Assembly (NCBI GenBank): GCA_035502095.1
Contig: DATJUX010000011.1
Span: 62,001-126,000 of the forward strand
Direction of reading: 5' to 3'
Source: JAKANT01 sp035502095
Lineage (GTDB): Bacteria; Pseudomonadota; Gammaproteobacteria; Burkholderiales; Burkholderiaceae_F
DNA: 64,000 nucleotides
The notes under the pieces are model-generated. The model was not told the origin of the DNA. It worked only from the letters and a program-made list of their open reading frames with translations, and searched no databases. The position numbers were made by a program, and so were the translations under genes. This document shows, piece by piece, positions 16,653 through 24,273 of this stretch; position 1 is the first letter of the stretch, and every line of letters begins with the position of its first letter.

Positions 16653-17039
16653 TCAGTCCCCTGCTTTCGGCTGCTGCTTTTGAATCGCAATGATCCGGTT
16701 CTTGAGCGATAGGAACATCCCGGTCGGGATCACCTCCCTGGTGGCGAGGTCGGCCTTGCTGAGATACGGCCGCCCCGCAATGATCCGCGTGGCTTCGGCA
16801 TCGCCGATACCCGGAAGCGTCTTCAGTTCCGCGCGGCCGGCGCTGTTGATGTCGACGGGCGCGACGCGCGCGGCCGGTACTGCCTTCTGCGCCGCCGGTG
16901 ACCTGCCGGACGGAACCGGCACGTTCGCCGGGCCGGGATCCGCGCCGAGGCACAGCTCCCCCGCGGTCCCCAGCGCGAGTGCGGCCAGCATCGCCGCGAC
17001 GGCGCGGCGTTGATCCCGTGGCTTTCCGGCCCTGCTCAT
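16653..17039 (-). CDS. Secreted helix-hairpin-helix (ComEA-like) protein
   Basis: 128 aa. Signal-peptide-like N terminus (AVAAMLAALALGTAGELCLG), a Pro/Ala linker, then VDINSAGRAELKTLPGIGDAEATRIIAGRPY. This is a ComEA-type helix-hairpin-helix with the LPGIG turn, followed by EVIPTGMFLSLKNRIIA. Such domains bind DNA non-specifically; ComEA is the periplasmic DNA receptor of competence. No other competence gene lies nearby. It sits between the mtrC terminator and mtrA, so it heads the second half of the cytochrome locus. Its role there is unknown. Confidence 0.7.
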   Translation of the reverse strand: MSRAGKPRDQRRAVAAMLAALALGTAGELCLGADPGPANVPVPSGRSPAAQKAVPAARVAPVDINSAGRAELKTLPGIGDAEATRIIAGRPYLSKADLATREVIPTGMFLSLKNRIIAIQKQQPKAGD

Positions 17040-17103
17040 CGCCCGTTCTCTCGATAGCAACGTTCGCGTCGTCGACCACTGCGACTCGCTGCTGCTCGCG
17101 TCG

Positions 17104-17135
17104 AAAAAAGACCCGGCGGTGCCGACCTGCCGGGT
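17104..17135 (-). terminator. Rho-independent terminator between mtrC and the HHH gene
   Basis: Read on the minus strand, the stem ACCCGGC / GCCGGGT (arms at 17129-17135 and 17111-17117, 11-nt loop) is followed by CTTTTTT (17110-17104). It lies ~60 nt past the mtrC-like stop and ~65 nt before the HHH start. It would end or attenuate the cymA-mtrC transcript, so mtrA/mtrB probably have their own promoter or depend on read-through. Confidence 0.75.
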
Positions 17136-17195
17136 GTCTGCGCTGGAGCACGGATCACCGCGCTCCAGTCCCCGCTGATCTTCTCGATTCTTCCG

Positions 17196-20027
17196 CTACT
17201 GCGAATGCACCACCTTGATGTCGGCGATGCGGCCGACGTCATGGCAGACCATGCAGGTTTCGATCGTCCCCAGTGCCGCCGACCGCGGCGCGTAGAGCGA
17301 GCCTCCGTTTATCTGAATATGCGCCATCGCCTGCGTGGAATCGTGGCAGGCGAAGCACTGCGTCGCCAGCGGCGAGTTGACCAGGGTGGTCGGCGCGGCA
17401 GCCGTCGTCACACCCGTCGCGGCGTTGAAGCTGAAGCCGGCGCCGTAGGTGACGCCCAGCTGGATGTACGGCGAGTACGTAAAGGCGCTCGCGTCGGTGC
17501 TAAGGAAGGGGCCCCCTGTCGCCACCGTCCTGTACTGGCGGTTGAAGATCGCGGCCGCTGAGGCCGAGGCACTGAAGTTGTACGTGCCCGGCAGGTGGCA
17601 GGTCTCGCAGTCCTTCAGCACGCCCGGGAACAGCACGTTGGCGAAGGTGTCGGTCGGGCTCGTGGCATCCCAGGTGAAGGGCACCGTCCGCTTCGCCGAC
17701 GCGTGGATTGCATGGATGTAGTAGGTCGAATCGGCCGACCAGCCGCCGCTCGTCCGGTTCGGGGTGTGACACCACGAGCAGGTCGTACCGTCGTTGCGCT
17801 GGCCGCCGTGGAAGGCGTCGGTCGTGAACGCCCCGAGTTCCTGGTGGCAGGCGTTGCAGCGCGCGTCTTCCACGATCGGGCGCCGGCCGCTGTAGCCCGT
17901 GGCCACCACCTGCACGTTCGGCGCGATGACGATCAGGCCCCCGACCATGTTGGTCTGCCCCGTCGCAGTGGGAGCCGAAACCGGGTAGTTCGGCAGGTTG
18001 GTCTGGGTGAGGGGCAACGTACTGGTGACGTTGTACGAATAACCCATGCCGCCGGTGAGCATCACCGCGTTGTCGGGTACGACGACGCCGGTGAGCGTGA
18101 CGGTGTAGTAACCGTTGGCGTCGGGCCCGGTCAGCGTGCCCGCCCCTGTTCCGGTGGCGGTGCCGTTCCAGATGTTCCTCAAATAGCCGGAGACGCTTGC
18201 ATTGAAATCGGCCGGCGCCGCAATGCCGTCCTGCGGCACCGCGAACACGAAGTACGCGCTCGGCGAACCCATGAAGTTGTCCCAAATCTCCTTGTTGCCG
18301 GTCGCGGGGTTGACCGCGGCGGTTGCGAAGTTGTTGAGCGGGACCGCGGCGCCGTTCTGCAGCCACCGGAACACCATGACCGGCTGCTTGCTCGCATTCC
18401 TGGAGACGCTCTGGATGTTGTACGTCACCGTGATCGCATTTTGCGGCAGCCGGCTGGTGTTCGACGCGATCCAGGCCGCATTGGTGTTGGCATTGCCTCC
18501 CGTCACCTGCAGCGCGTTGGCGGGATTCGGCGGCGTCACCGGCGTATGGACGATGTCGATATTCCCGGGCGAATGGCACGTCGAGCACAGCGAATCGTCG
18601 GCCTGGGCTTGGCCGCCGTGGGCAAAGCCGCCGAAGCTCGTGGTCGAAGTCAGTCCCTGCAATGCGTCGGCGATCGTGACGCCCATGCCGGTCGCGAAAT
18701 TGATGCCGTCGTGGCAGCCGCCACAGGCCAGCCGGTTCGGAACGTTCTTCCAGTTGTCGCCCTGCGGGGTCGGGTTGGTCGCCGTCGCCGAACCGTCGTG
18801 GCACTTGGTGCAATTGCGCAGATCCTGCGGGAACAGGACCTCGTTGTAAGCCAGATCGCCGTACAGATAGTTCTTCTTCGCGAGGATCGCACCCATGTGG
18901 GTGTGATGGATGTGGTTGGGCAGGTTCCCGAGCGCCCGGTCGTCCACGCGATAGGTCGCGCCCGTGAACGTTAGCGTGCTGGAGTTGTAGGTTGCTTCGG
19001 TCCTGCCGTATTTACGCTGCTCGGTGTGGCACACCACGCAGTATTTGGTGTCGTTGCGGCCTCCGCCGTGGAACCCGGCGGCCGAACTCTCCGGATCGTC
19101 CCCGGGCACGCCGCCGAGCTGGCGGTGGCACTGCTGGCAGTTGGCGGTGGCGACGATGTCGCGCCCCGAGTTCGGCACCGTCTGGCCGCTGGCCGGAATG
19201 AAGTCGTAGATCGCGTCGTACGCATTCGTCATCTGCGTGCCGGGCACCGTGTTGAATGCCACGCCGTTGGGCGTATTGGTGCCGGTGCCGGGCGCATTGC
19301 CCGACAACTGAATCGTCAATCGGTGAACCAGGCTCGGCTGGTACGTCAGGTCGCCGAGGTCCGCCGTGTTGTTGGGCGGGGAGACGGTCATGCCGGCAAC
19401 CTGGGTCGCGATCTGCGTGATGTCCCTGTAAAAGGTATACGTGTAGGAACCAGGAACGGGGTTCGTCGCGTCGAGCCCGTGGTCCACGAGAGTCCCGGTG
19501 TTGTCGGTCGAGGGCCGGGTCGGCGCCGCGGGCGTGATCGCGCCCGTCGATGCATTCTTCGTCGGCACTGTCGTGACGATGTAGCTGACCCACTTGCTGG
19601 GGCTGCCGTTGGTGCCGGGCACCAGCTTGGCGATCGAGAAGGAAAGATTGGCCAGCCCGGGCAGAGTCTGGGTCGACGTCTGGGAAGTGTTGCCGAGCCC
19701 GACGATCGGCGTGCCGTCGCCATTGGCCACCGTGAAGCTGATGACCGGCGGGCTGTTGATCGAAACGCCCGTGACCGTGATCTTCGGCGTCAGGGCCGCC
19801 CACGTCGCGGCATCGGCGTCACTCGACGGAGCCGCGTTGCTCGCGACACGGATCACCGACGAGCCGGAGCCGGGCGCTCCCGGCGCCCCCGGTGCCCCCG
19901 GAGACCCGGGCGGGCCGGCAGGTCCGGCCGGCCCGGCCGGGCCGGAGTCGCCGGTACAGCCGACCATGGCGAACGCGCTCACGGAGAACAATGCGGCAAG
20001 ACTCAAACGCGTCAACGTGGACTTCAT
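17196..20027 (-). CDS. mtrC: OmcA/MtrC-family decaheme outer-surface cytochrome (lipoprotein)
   Basis: 943 aa. A lipoprotein signal ends at AMVGC (Cys24), followed by ten Gly-X-Y triplets (26-55). Then come beta-rich domains and ten CXXCH motifs in two pentaheme blocks (CQQCH, CVVCH, CTKCH, CGGCH, CSTCH; then CNACH, CSWCH, CETCH, CFACH, CMVCH). This is the split-domain plan of MtrC/OmcA, which sit on the cell surface and pass electrons to minerals or electrodes. It is longer than Shewanella MtrC (~670 aa) because of an extended N-terminal domain and a ~200-residue inter-block domain. GAGGGGG precedes the ATG; the upstream in-frame Met at 20048 has no such site. Confidence 0.92.
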   Translation of the reverse strand: MKSTLTRLSLAALFSVSAFAMVGCTGDSGPAGPAGPAGPPGSPGAPGAPGAPGSGSSVIRVASNAAPSSDADAATWAALTPKITVTGVSINSPPVISFTVANGDGTPIVGLGNTSQTSTQTLPGLANLSFSIAKLVPGTNGSPSKWVSYIVTTVPTKNASTGAITPAAPTRPSTDNTGTLVDHGLDATNPVPGSYTYTFYRDITQIATQVAGMTVSPPNNTADLGDLTYQPSLVHRLTIQLSGNAPGTGTNTPNGVAFNTVPGTQMTNAYDAIYDFIPASGQTVPNSGRDIVATANCQQCHRQLGGVPGDDPESSAAGFHGGGRNDTKYCVVCHTEQRKYGRTEATYNSSTLTFTGATYRVDDRALGNLPNHIHHTHMGAILAKKNYLYGDLAYNEVLFPQDLRNCTKCHDGSATATNPTPQGDNWKNVPNRLACGGCHDGINFATGMGVTIADALQGLTSTTSFGGFAHGGQAQADDSLCSTCHSPGNIDIVHTPVTPPNPANALQVTGGNANTNAAWIASNTSRLPQNAITVTYNIQSVSRNASKQPVMVFRWLQNGAAVPLNNFATAAVNPATGNKEIWDNFMGSPSAYFVFAVPQDGIAAPADFNASVSGYLRNIWNGTATGTGAGTLTGPDANGYYTVTLTGVVVPDNAVMLTGGMGYSYNVTSTLPLTQTNLPNYPVSAPTATGQTNMVGGLIVIAPNVQVVATGYSGRRPIVEDARCNACHQELGAFTTDAFHGGQRNDGTTCSWCHTPNRTSGGWSADSTYYIHAIHASAKRTVPFTWDATSPTDTFANVLFPGVLKDCETCHLPGTYNFSASASAAAIFNRQYRTVATGGPFLSTDASAFTYSPYIQLGVTYGAGFSFNAATGVTTAAAPTTLVNSPLATQCFACHDSTQAMAHIQINGGSLYAPRSAALGTIETCMVCHDVGRIADIKVVHSQ
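19863..19952 (-). repeat. Collagen-like Gly-X-Y tract in the MtrC-like protein
   Basis: Ten consecutive Gly-X-Y triplets (GDS, four GPA/GPP-type, GSP, three GAP, GSG) directly after the lipidated Cys. Pro- and Ala-rich, so it could form a short triple helix or an extended stalk. The DNA is correspondingly repetitive and GC-rich. Confidence 0.9.
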
Positions 20028-20095
20028 GTCAGCCCCCTCACCGTTCAAAAACGGCGGTCTGGATCCGAACTAGTTGTTGCGACCATTTCCAACGC

Positions 20096-20692
20096 TCAAA
20101 ACTTCAGTTCCTTCGGTCCCGGTCCTTCCGGTTCCTTGTGCGCAATGCCGAAGTGGCAGTCAATGCACGTGGTGCCTTCGGCCCGCGCCTTCGCGTGCCG
20201 CGCCTGTGCCCGTTCGGACTGCAACTCGGTGCTCATCGCCTCGGTCTTGTGGCAGTTGCGGCAGGCGAGCGAATCGCTTTTCTTGAAGCGCCGCCATTCC
20301 CGCTGCGCCATCGTCGTGCGCTGCGCCTCGAACTTTTCCTTGGTGTCGATTGCGCCCATCAGGTGGGCCCAGACCTCGAGGCTTGCCACCATCTTGCGCA
20401 GGATGAGCGGACCGACTTCGCGCGGCACGTGGCAGTCCGGGCACGTGGCGCTCACGCCGGTGCGGTTGCTGGCGTGGATGGTGCCCTTGTATTCGGCATA
20501 GGGGTTGTCGCGCATCTCGTGGCAGCCGAGACAGAACTTCTCGGTATCGGTCCACGCCAGGCCTGCCGCTCCGCCGATGACAAGGACGGCGCCGGCCGCG
20601 ACGATCACGACGAAGCACGCGAGCAGAAAAAACAACCGCCCTCCGGTCGTCGGAAACCGGCGAAGAACAACGTCCCAGAATTCCCTGAACAC
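20096..20692 (-). CDS. NapC/NirT-family tetraheme cytochrome (CymA-like quinol dehydrogenase)
   Basis: 198 aa. One N-terminal TM anchor (RLFFLLACFVVIVAAGAVLVI) and four CXXCH motifs (CLGCH, CPDCH, CRNCH, CIDCH) with the FCLGCHEM-N-P-Y-A-E-Y and PREVGPLILRKM signatures of NapC/NirT. Such proteins oxidise quinol at the periplasmic face and pass electrons to partners. With mtr genes on both sides it should act as CymA does, feeding the Mtr conduit; there are no nap or nir genes here. I prefer the GTG at 20692 because AGGGGAGG lies 5 nt upstream; the GTG at 20698 abuts that site. Confidence 0.88.
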   Translation of the reverse strand: MFREFWDVVLRRFPTTGGRLFFLLACFVVIVAAGAVLVIGGAAGLAWTDTEKFCLGCHEMRDNPYAEYKGTIHASNRTGVSATCPDCHVPREVGPLILRKMVASLEVWAHLMGAIDTKEKFEAQRTTMAQREWRRFKKSDSLACRNCHKTEAMSTELQSERAQARHAKARAEGTTCIDCHFGIAHKEPEGPGPKELKF

Positions 20693-20841
20693 GGCCACCT
20701 CCCCTGTGCCGATCAGGCGCGCCGGACGCGAACCACTACCGCGTCAGCAACTCACGGCGTTGCCAACTACATCGTTCTTCTTCGTCTTCGGGCTGACGGC
20801 AGTCTTCCTGGCGTCAACCCGTTGCAGCGCAGGCCGGATGC

Positions 20842-21177
20842 CTACTGCGCGAGGATCCAGCGCGCGACGTTCTTCACATCATCCTCGTTCTTGGTCTTCA
20901 GACTCACGTGCTCTTCTTCCTTGCCCTCGACCTTGACCTTCGGGTTGGTCGTCAGATGCTTAAAGAGCTCAGCTTCTGCGTCCGCCTTGCCCTTCAACTT
21001 GGCCGCGGTTTCCTTGTATGGAGGGCCTTCCTTCTTCTTGTCGACCGAGTGGCATTTGCCGCAGCCGCTCTTCTTCATGAGCGCCTCGGCCGCAGCCGCA
21101 TCGACGTCGGCCGCCCAGGCGGCGGTCCCTGCACAGAGCGCGAATGCGCCCACGGCAAGCATCATTTCGGATTTCAT
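20842..21177 (-). CDS. Small monoheme cytochrome c (MtoD-like position)
   Basis: 111 aa; signal peptide ending AAWA, one heme site (GCGKCHSVDKKKEG) and a C-terminal helix with VARWIL. It is the first gene of the cytochrome locus, 149 nt before the CymA-like gene, as MtoD is grouped with CymA and Mto genes in iron-oxidising Sideroxydans. No Met follows the heme site in the mature protein, so the sixth iron ligand cannot be the usual Met; the His in EEEHV or FKHL is a candidate. The ATG at 21177 has GAGGGG 9 nt upstream; an alternative ATG lies at 21183. Confidence 0.8.
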   Translation of the reverse strand: MKSEMMLAVGAFALCAGTAAWAADVDAAAAEALMKKSGCGKCHSVDKKKEGPPYKETAAKLKGKADAEAELFKHLTTNPKVKVEGKEEEHVSLKTKNEDDVKNVARWILAQ

Positions 21178-21223
21178 ACACATGTTCCCCTCGAAGTTAT
21201 CTACCCGGTCGGACCGATCGTTG

Positions 21224-21237
21224 TTGATATTGGTCAA
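21224..21237 (-). promoter_or_regulatory. FNR/ANR-like box upstream of the cytochrome locus
   Basis: TTGATATTGGTCAA (top strand) matches TTGAT-N4-ATCAA at nine of ten positions. Its centre (21230.5) is ~30 nt upstream of a TAGATAA -10-like element (21203-21197, minus strand), close to the geometry of class II FNR-activated promoters (box at about -41.5). The site precedes the monoheme cytochrome start by 46 nt. This suggests low-oxygen activation. Confidence 0.55.
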
Positions 21238-21266
21238 CAGAAGGCACCGACCGTTGCGAGATTACT

Positions 21267-21905
21267 TCAAGCGCTGCGCCTTGGCGCACGCGCGATGATG
21301 GTAAGGCTGCGCACCCCCTGCGCGCCCCGCACCAGCACGCCTTCGATGTCGGCAGTTGCCGACGGACCTGTCAGCAACAACGTGTAACGCGCGTCTCGAA
21401 AACATGGATCGCGGTAGGCGTGGTGCAGGTCCGGCACGATCGACGACGGGTCCAGCAAAACGACCAGGTGCTGTGCCAGGAAGCCGAGCGCATTGATCCC
21501 GAGATGCCGTTCGGTCAACAGCACCGAGCCCGTTTCGGCGACCCCCAACGCAGCGCGGACCACGCCGACGTCCACGTCGGCGAGGTCGCACGGGGCGGAT
21601 ACGCTGGCGATGGACCTCGTGCCCGCGACGTCGGGCGTCGCCGAGCAGACGACCCTGGCCTGCGGATAACGGCGTCGAATCCAGTCCTCGAGATCGCCCT
21701 CGTCGGGGACAGCGACCAGCTCGCCGCCCATGCGCTCGAGGTTCGCTGCGAACGTATCGAGCGGCACTTGCAAGGCCCTGTCGTAGACCGGGAGCGGCGG
21801 TGAGGGCCCGGCCGTTGGCTGATTGGCACGCACGCGCGCGAGGATCTCCGCGCGCCGGGCGGCACCGCCATCCGACGGCGCCGCAACCGGTCGCCGCGCA
21901 TTCAT
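21267..21905 (-). CDS. lutC: LutC/YkgG-family lactate utilisation protein
   Basis: 212 aa, LUD domain. The central GVAETGSVLL and LGFLAQHLVVLLDPSSIVPDLHHAY blocks and the LLLTGPSATADIEGVLVRGAQGV ending are diagnostic of LutC. With LutA and LutB it forms the iron-sulfur L-lactate dehydrogenase complex that converts L-lactate to pyruvate and reduces the quinone pool. The ATG overlaps the lutB stop (ATGA). The Met at 21905 was chosen over an upstream in-frame start because of this overlap. Confidence 0.9.
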   Translation of the reverse strand: MNARRPVAAPSDGGAARRAEILARVRANQPTAGPSPPLPVYDRALQVPLDTFAANLERMGGELVAVPDEGDLEDWIRRRYPQARVVCSATPDVAGTRSIASVSAPCDLADVDVGVVRAALGVAETGSVLLTERHLGINALGFLAQHLVVLLDPSSIVPDLHHAYRDPCFRDARYTLLLTGPSATADIEGVLVRGAQGVRSLTIIARAPRRSA

Positions 21906-23293
21906 GCCTTCGTTCCCTTCTTGCCGGCGCGGTGCTCGAGGTACCAATCGCGGAATGTCTGTTTCGCCGCGGGAGGGACCTCGCGCTGCCGCCCCCACGC
22001 ATTGACCGGGTTGTAGATCATCGTGCGGGGCAGATATTCGAGGCCCGCCTGCGCCGCCTTTACCGCGGTGCGATACAAGCGCGGACTCGCGAGTACCTTG
22101 CCGGCCATGCGCATCGCTTCCTTCTTCACGATGGGCAGCTGGTTGCGCTCATTGATGACCTGGCGCCAGCGGAAGATCTGCTCGTGGATGTCGATCTTGA
22201 CCGGGCACACGTGGGTGCAGCTGCCGTTCAGCGTCGAGGCGAACGGCAGCGCGCTGTATTTGCGCAGGTTGAACGTCGGATCGATGATCACGCCGATCGG
22301 ACCCGAGTACGTGGCACCGTAGCTCAGCCCGCCGCTGCGCCGGTAGACCGGGCAGGTGTTCAGGCACGCGCCGCAACGGATGCATTTGAGCGAACGCCAG
22401 AAGTCGGCCATTCCGAGGCGCTCCGAGCGTCCGTTGTCGACCAGCACGATATGCATCTCGGCACCCGCGCGCGGTGCGCGGAAGTGCGACGTCATCTGCG
22501 TGATCGGCGAGCCGAGCGCGCTGCGCGACAGCAGACGCACGAACACTGCGAGGTGCTCGATGCGCGGGATGACCTTTTCGATGCCGATCGATGCGATGTG
22601 CAGGCGCGGTACGTGCACGCTCAGGTCGGCATTGCCTTCATTGGTGCAGACGACCACGCTCCCGGTCTCGGCAACGGCGAAGTTGGCCCCGGTCATGCCC
22701 GCTTCGGCCTTGAGGTAGTACGGGCGGGTCTGCCGGCGCTGGCTCTCCGCAAGGTAGGCCACGTCGGTCCGGTCCGGATCGGTGCCGAGCGTGCGCGCGA
22801 ACACCCGCGCGACGTCGGCGCGCAGCTTGTGCACCGCAGGCACAACGATGTGGCTGGGCGGCTCTTCATCGAGCTGCTGGATGCGCTCGCCGAGATCGGT
22901 TTCGACCACCTCGATGCCGCGCCGTGCCAGGAACGCACTCATCTCGCATTCATCGGTGAGCATCGACTTGCTCTTCACCAGCGTATGCACTGCGTGTGCG
23001 TCGAGGATGCCGAGCACGACCTGGTTGTGCTCGGCAGCGTCGCGCGCCCAATGAACGTGCGCACCGTTGGCGATCGCGTTGCGTTCGAACTGCTCGAGAT
23101 AGTCCGCCAGGTTTGCAAGCGTGTGCTCCTTGATGGCGGAAGCGAACGAACGCAGTTCCTCCCACTCGGGAATCGAGGCGGCTTCGCGGTCGCGCTTCCC
23201 GCGCAGGTCCCAGAGGCGGCGGTCGTGAAACGCGACGTGGTCCTTGGCGGAGATGAAGCGCGACGAGGCTTCCGCGTGGTCGACCCGTTTCAA
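21902..23293 (-). CDS. lutB: LutB iron-sulfur lactate oxidation protein
   Basis: 463 aa. N-terminal LUD domain (MTGANFAVAETGSVVVCTNEGN) and C-terminal ferredoxin-like part with CIRCGACLNTCPVYR (first 4Fe-4S cluster) and CTHVCPVKIDIHEQI (second). Family members are the core of the LutABC L-lactate dehydrogenase. The start is best read as TTG at 23293, overlapping the lutA stop (TTGA); no ATG or GTG gives a sensible N terminus, and LKRVDHAEASSRF aligns with typical LutB beginnings. A weak TTG start would lower the LutB:LutA ratio unless coupled. Confidence 0.9.
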   Translation of the reverse strand: MKRVDHAEASSRFISAKDHVAFHDRRLWDLRGKRDREAASIPEWEELRSFASAIKEHTLANLADYLEQFERNAIANGAHVHWARDAAEHNQVVLGILDAHAVHTLVKSKSMLTDECEMSAFLARRGIEVVETDLGERIQQLDEEPPSHIVVPAVHKLRADVARVFARTLGTDPDRTDVAYLAESQRRQTRPYYLKAEAGMTGANFAVAETGSVVVCTNEGNADLSVHVPRLHIASIGIEKVIPRIEHLAVFVRLLSRSALGSPITQMTSHFRAPRAGAEMHIVLVDNGRSERLGMADFWRSLKCIRCGACLNTCPVYRRSGGLSYGATYSGPIGVIIDPTFNLRKYSALPFASTLNGSCTHVCPVKIDIHEQIFRWRQVINERNQLPIVKKEAMRMAGKVLASPRLYRTAVKAAQAGLEYLPRTMIYNPVNAWGRQREVPPAAKQTFRDWYLEHRAGKKGTKA

Positions 23294-24033
23294 GAGCGGT
23301 CCCCGTTCAGGATCTGGGCGATGTGACGGAACTTGAGGTCGAGGCCGAGCCGCCCCGCGCAGCCCTGCTGGTGCATCAGGCACGACATGTCGGGCGAGAC
23401 CACGTACTCCGCGCCAGCGCGCTGGTGGTCGCCCACCTTGTCATAGCCCATCTTGGCCGAAACCGGCTCCTCGAAGATGGAGAAGGTGCCGCCGAAGCCG
23501 CAGCACTCGTCGGGGCGCTGCGGCGCGACGATCTCGATGCCCTCGACCTTCTCGAGAAGCTCGCGCGGCTTGGAAAACCGGGGCCCGCCAAGCTCGGACA
23601 TCTGCGCCAGCCGCAGGCCGCGCAGGCTGGAGCAGCCGATGTGCAGGCCGACCTTGTGCGGAAATCTTGCCCACGGGAACTCGCGCACCTCGAGCACGTC
23701 GTGCAGAAATTCCACCAGCTCGACGGTGTGCCGCCGCACGTGCCCGACCGAGGCGGTCTGCTCGATGGCCGTGCAGTGCGCCCGTATGTGGTGGGCACAG
23801 CTGCCCGACGGGGTCACGATCCAGTCGAAGTCGGCGAAGTTGCGGACGAAGAGCTTCTCGGCTCCGGCGGCGTCGTCCTGGCACCCGCTGTTCGCCATCG
23901 GCTGGCCGCAGCAGGTCTGGCCGAGGGGATAACGCACGTCGAGCCCGAGGCGCTCGAGCAGTTCGAGCGTCGCGACGCCGACCTCCGGAAAGAAGGCGTC
24001 GATGTAGCAGGGAATGAACAGCCCGACGTTCAT
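23290..24033 (-). CDS. lutA: LutA CCG-domain lactate oxidation subunit
   Basis: 247 aa with two CCG (DUF224) cysteine-rich motifs: LGQTCCGQPMANSG (~40) and DECCGFGGTFS (~175), as in LutA and heterodisulfide-reductase-like subunits that bind iron-sulfur clusters. It starts MNVGLFIPCYIDAFFPEVG, the standard LutA beginning. First gene of the leftward lutABC operon, directly behind the operator bound by the divergent regulator, and separated from the cytochrome locus only by lutC. Confidence 0.92.
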   Translation of the reverse strand: MNVGLFIPCYIDAFFPEVGVATLELLERLGLDVRYPLGQTCCGQPMANSGCQDDAAGAEKLFVRNFADFDWIVTPSGSCAHHIRAHCTAIEQTASVGHVRRHTVELVEFLHDVLEVREFPWARFPHKVGLHIGCSSLRGLRLAQMSELGGPRFSKPRELLEKVEGIEIVAPQRPDECCGFGGTFSIFEEPVSAKMGYDKVGDHQRAGAEYVVSPDMSCLMHQQGCAGRLGLDLKFRHIAQILNGDRS

Positions 24034-24121
24034 CTGCAGCGGCCCCGCTCCGCGCCGGTCCCCTTGTCCGGCGCGCCGGAGGCGGCCGGGTTGCTGGTCG
24101 AACTTATGGCCTGCGTGGTCA

Positions 24122-24138
24122 GTCTGGTCTGACCAGAC
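24122..24138. promoter_or_regulatory. Probable operator for the divergent FadR/LldR-type regulator
   Basis: GTCTGGTCTGACCAGAC is a perfect 8-bp inverted repeat around one base. Its core TGGTCTGACCA fits the TGGTNNNACCA consensus of FadR-subfamily GntR regulators such as LldR. It lies in the lutA/regulator intergenic region, ~84 nt from lutA and ~135 nt from the regulator start. Confidence 0.75.
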
Positions 24139-24273
24139 GGGCACGCTAGACCCGCGCGGCGACGGTTGTCAATAGCGCGCCGCGCAGCCACTCGGCGCGG
24201 CCCGTCCGCAAGCGCTCGATTGCGTGGCACCGCGCGCTTTGCTACGTTGCCGTCCGACGCGACGCCTCATGCC

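Noticed and set aside
20096..20692. NapC of a periplasmic nitrate reductase
   Set aside because: No nap genes are present; the flanking genes are an MtrC homologue and a monoheme cytochrome, so a CymA-like role is more likely.
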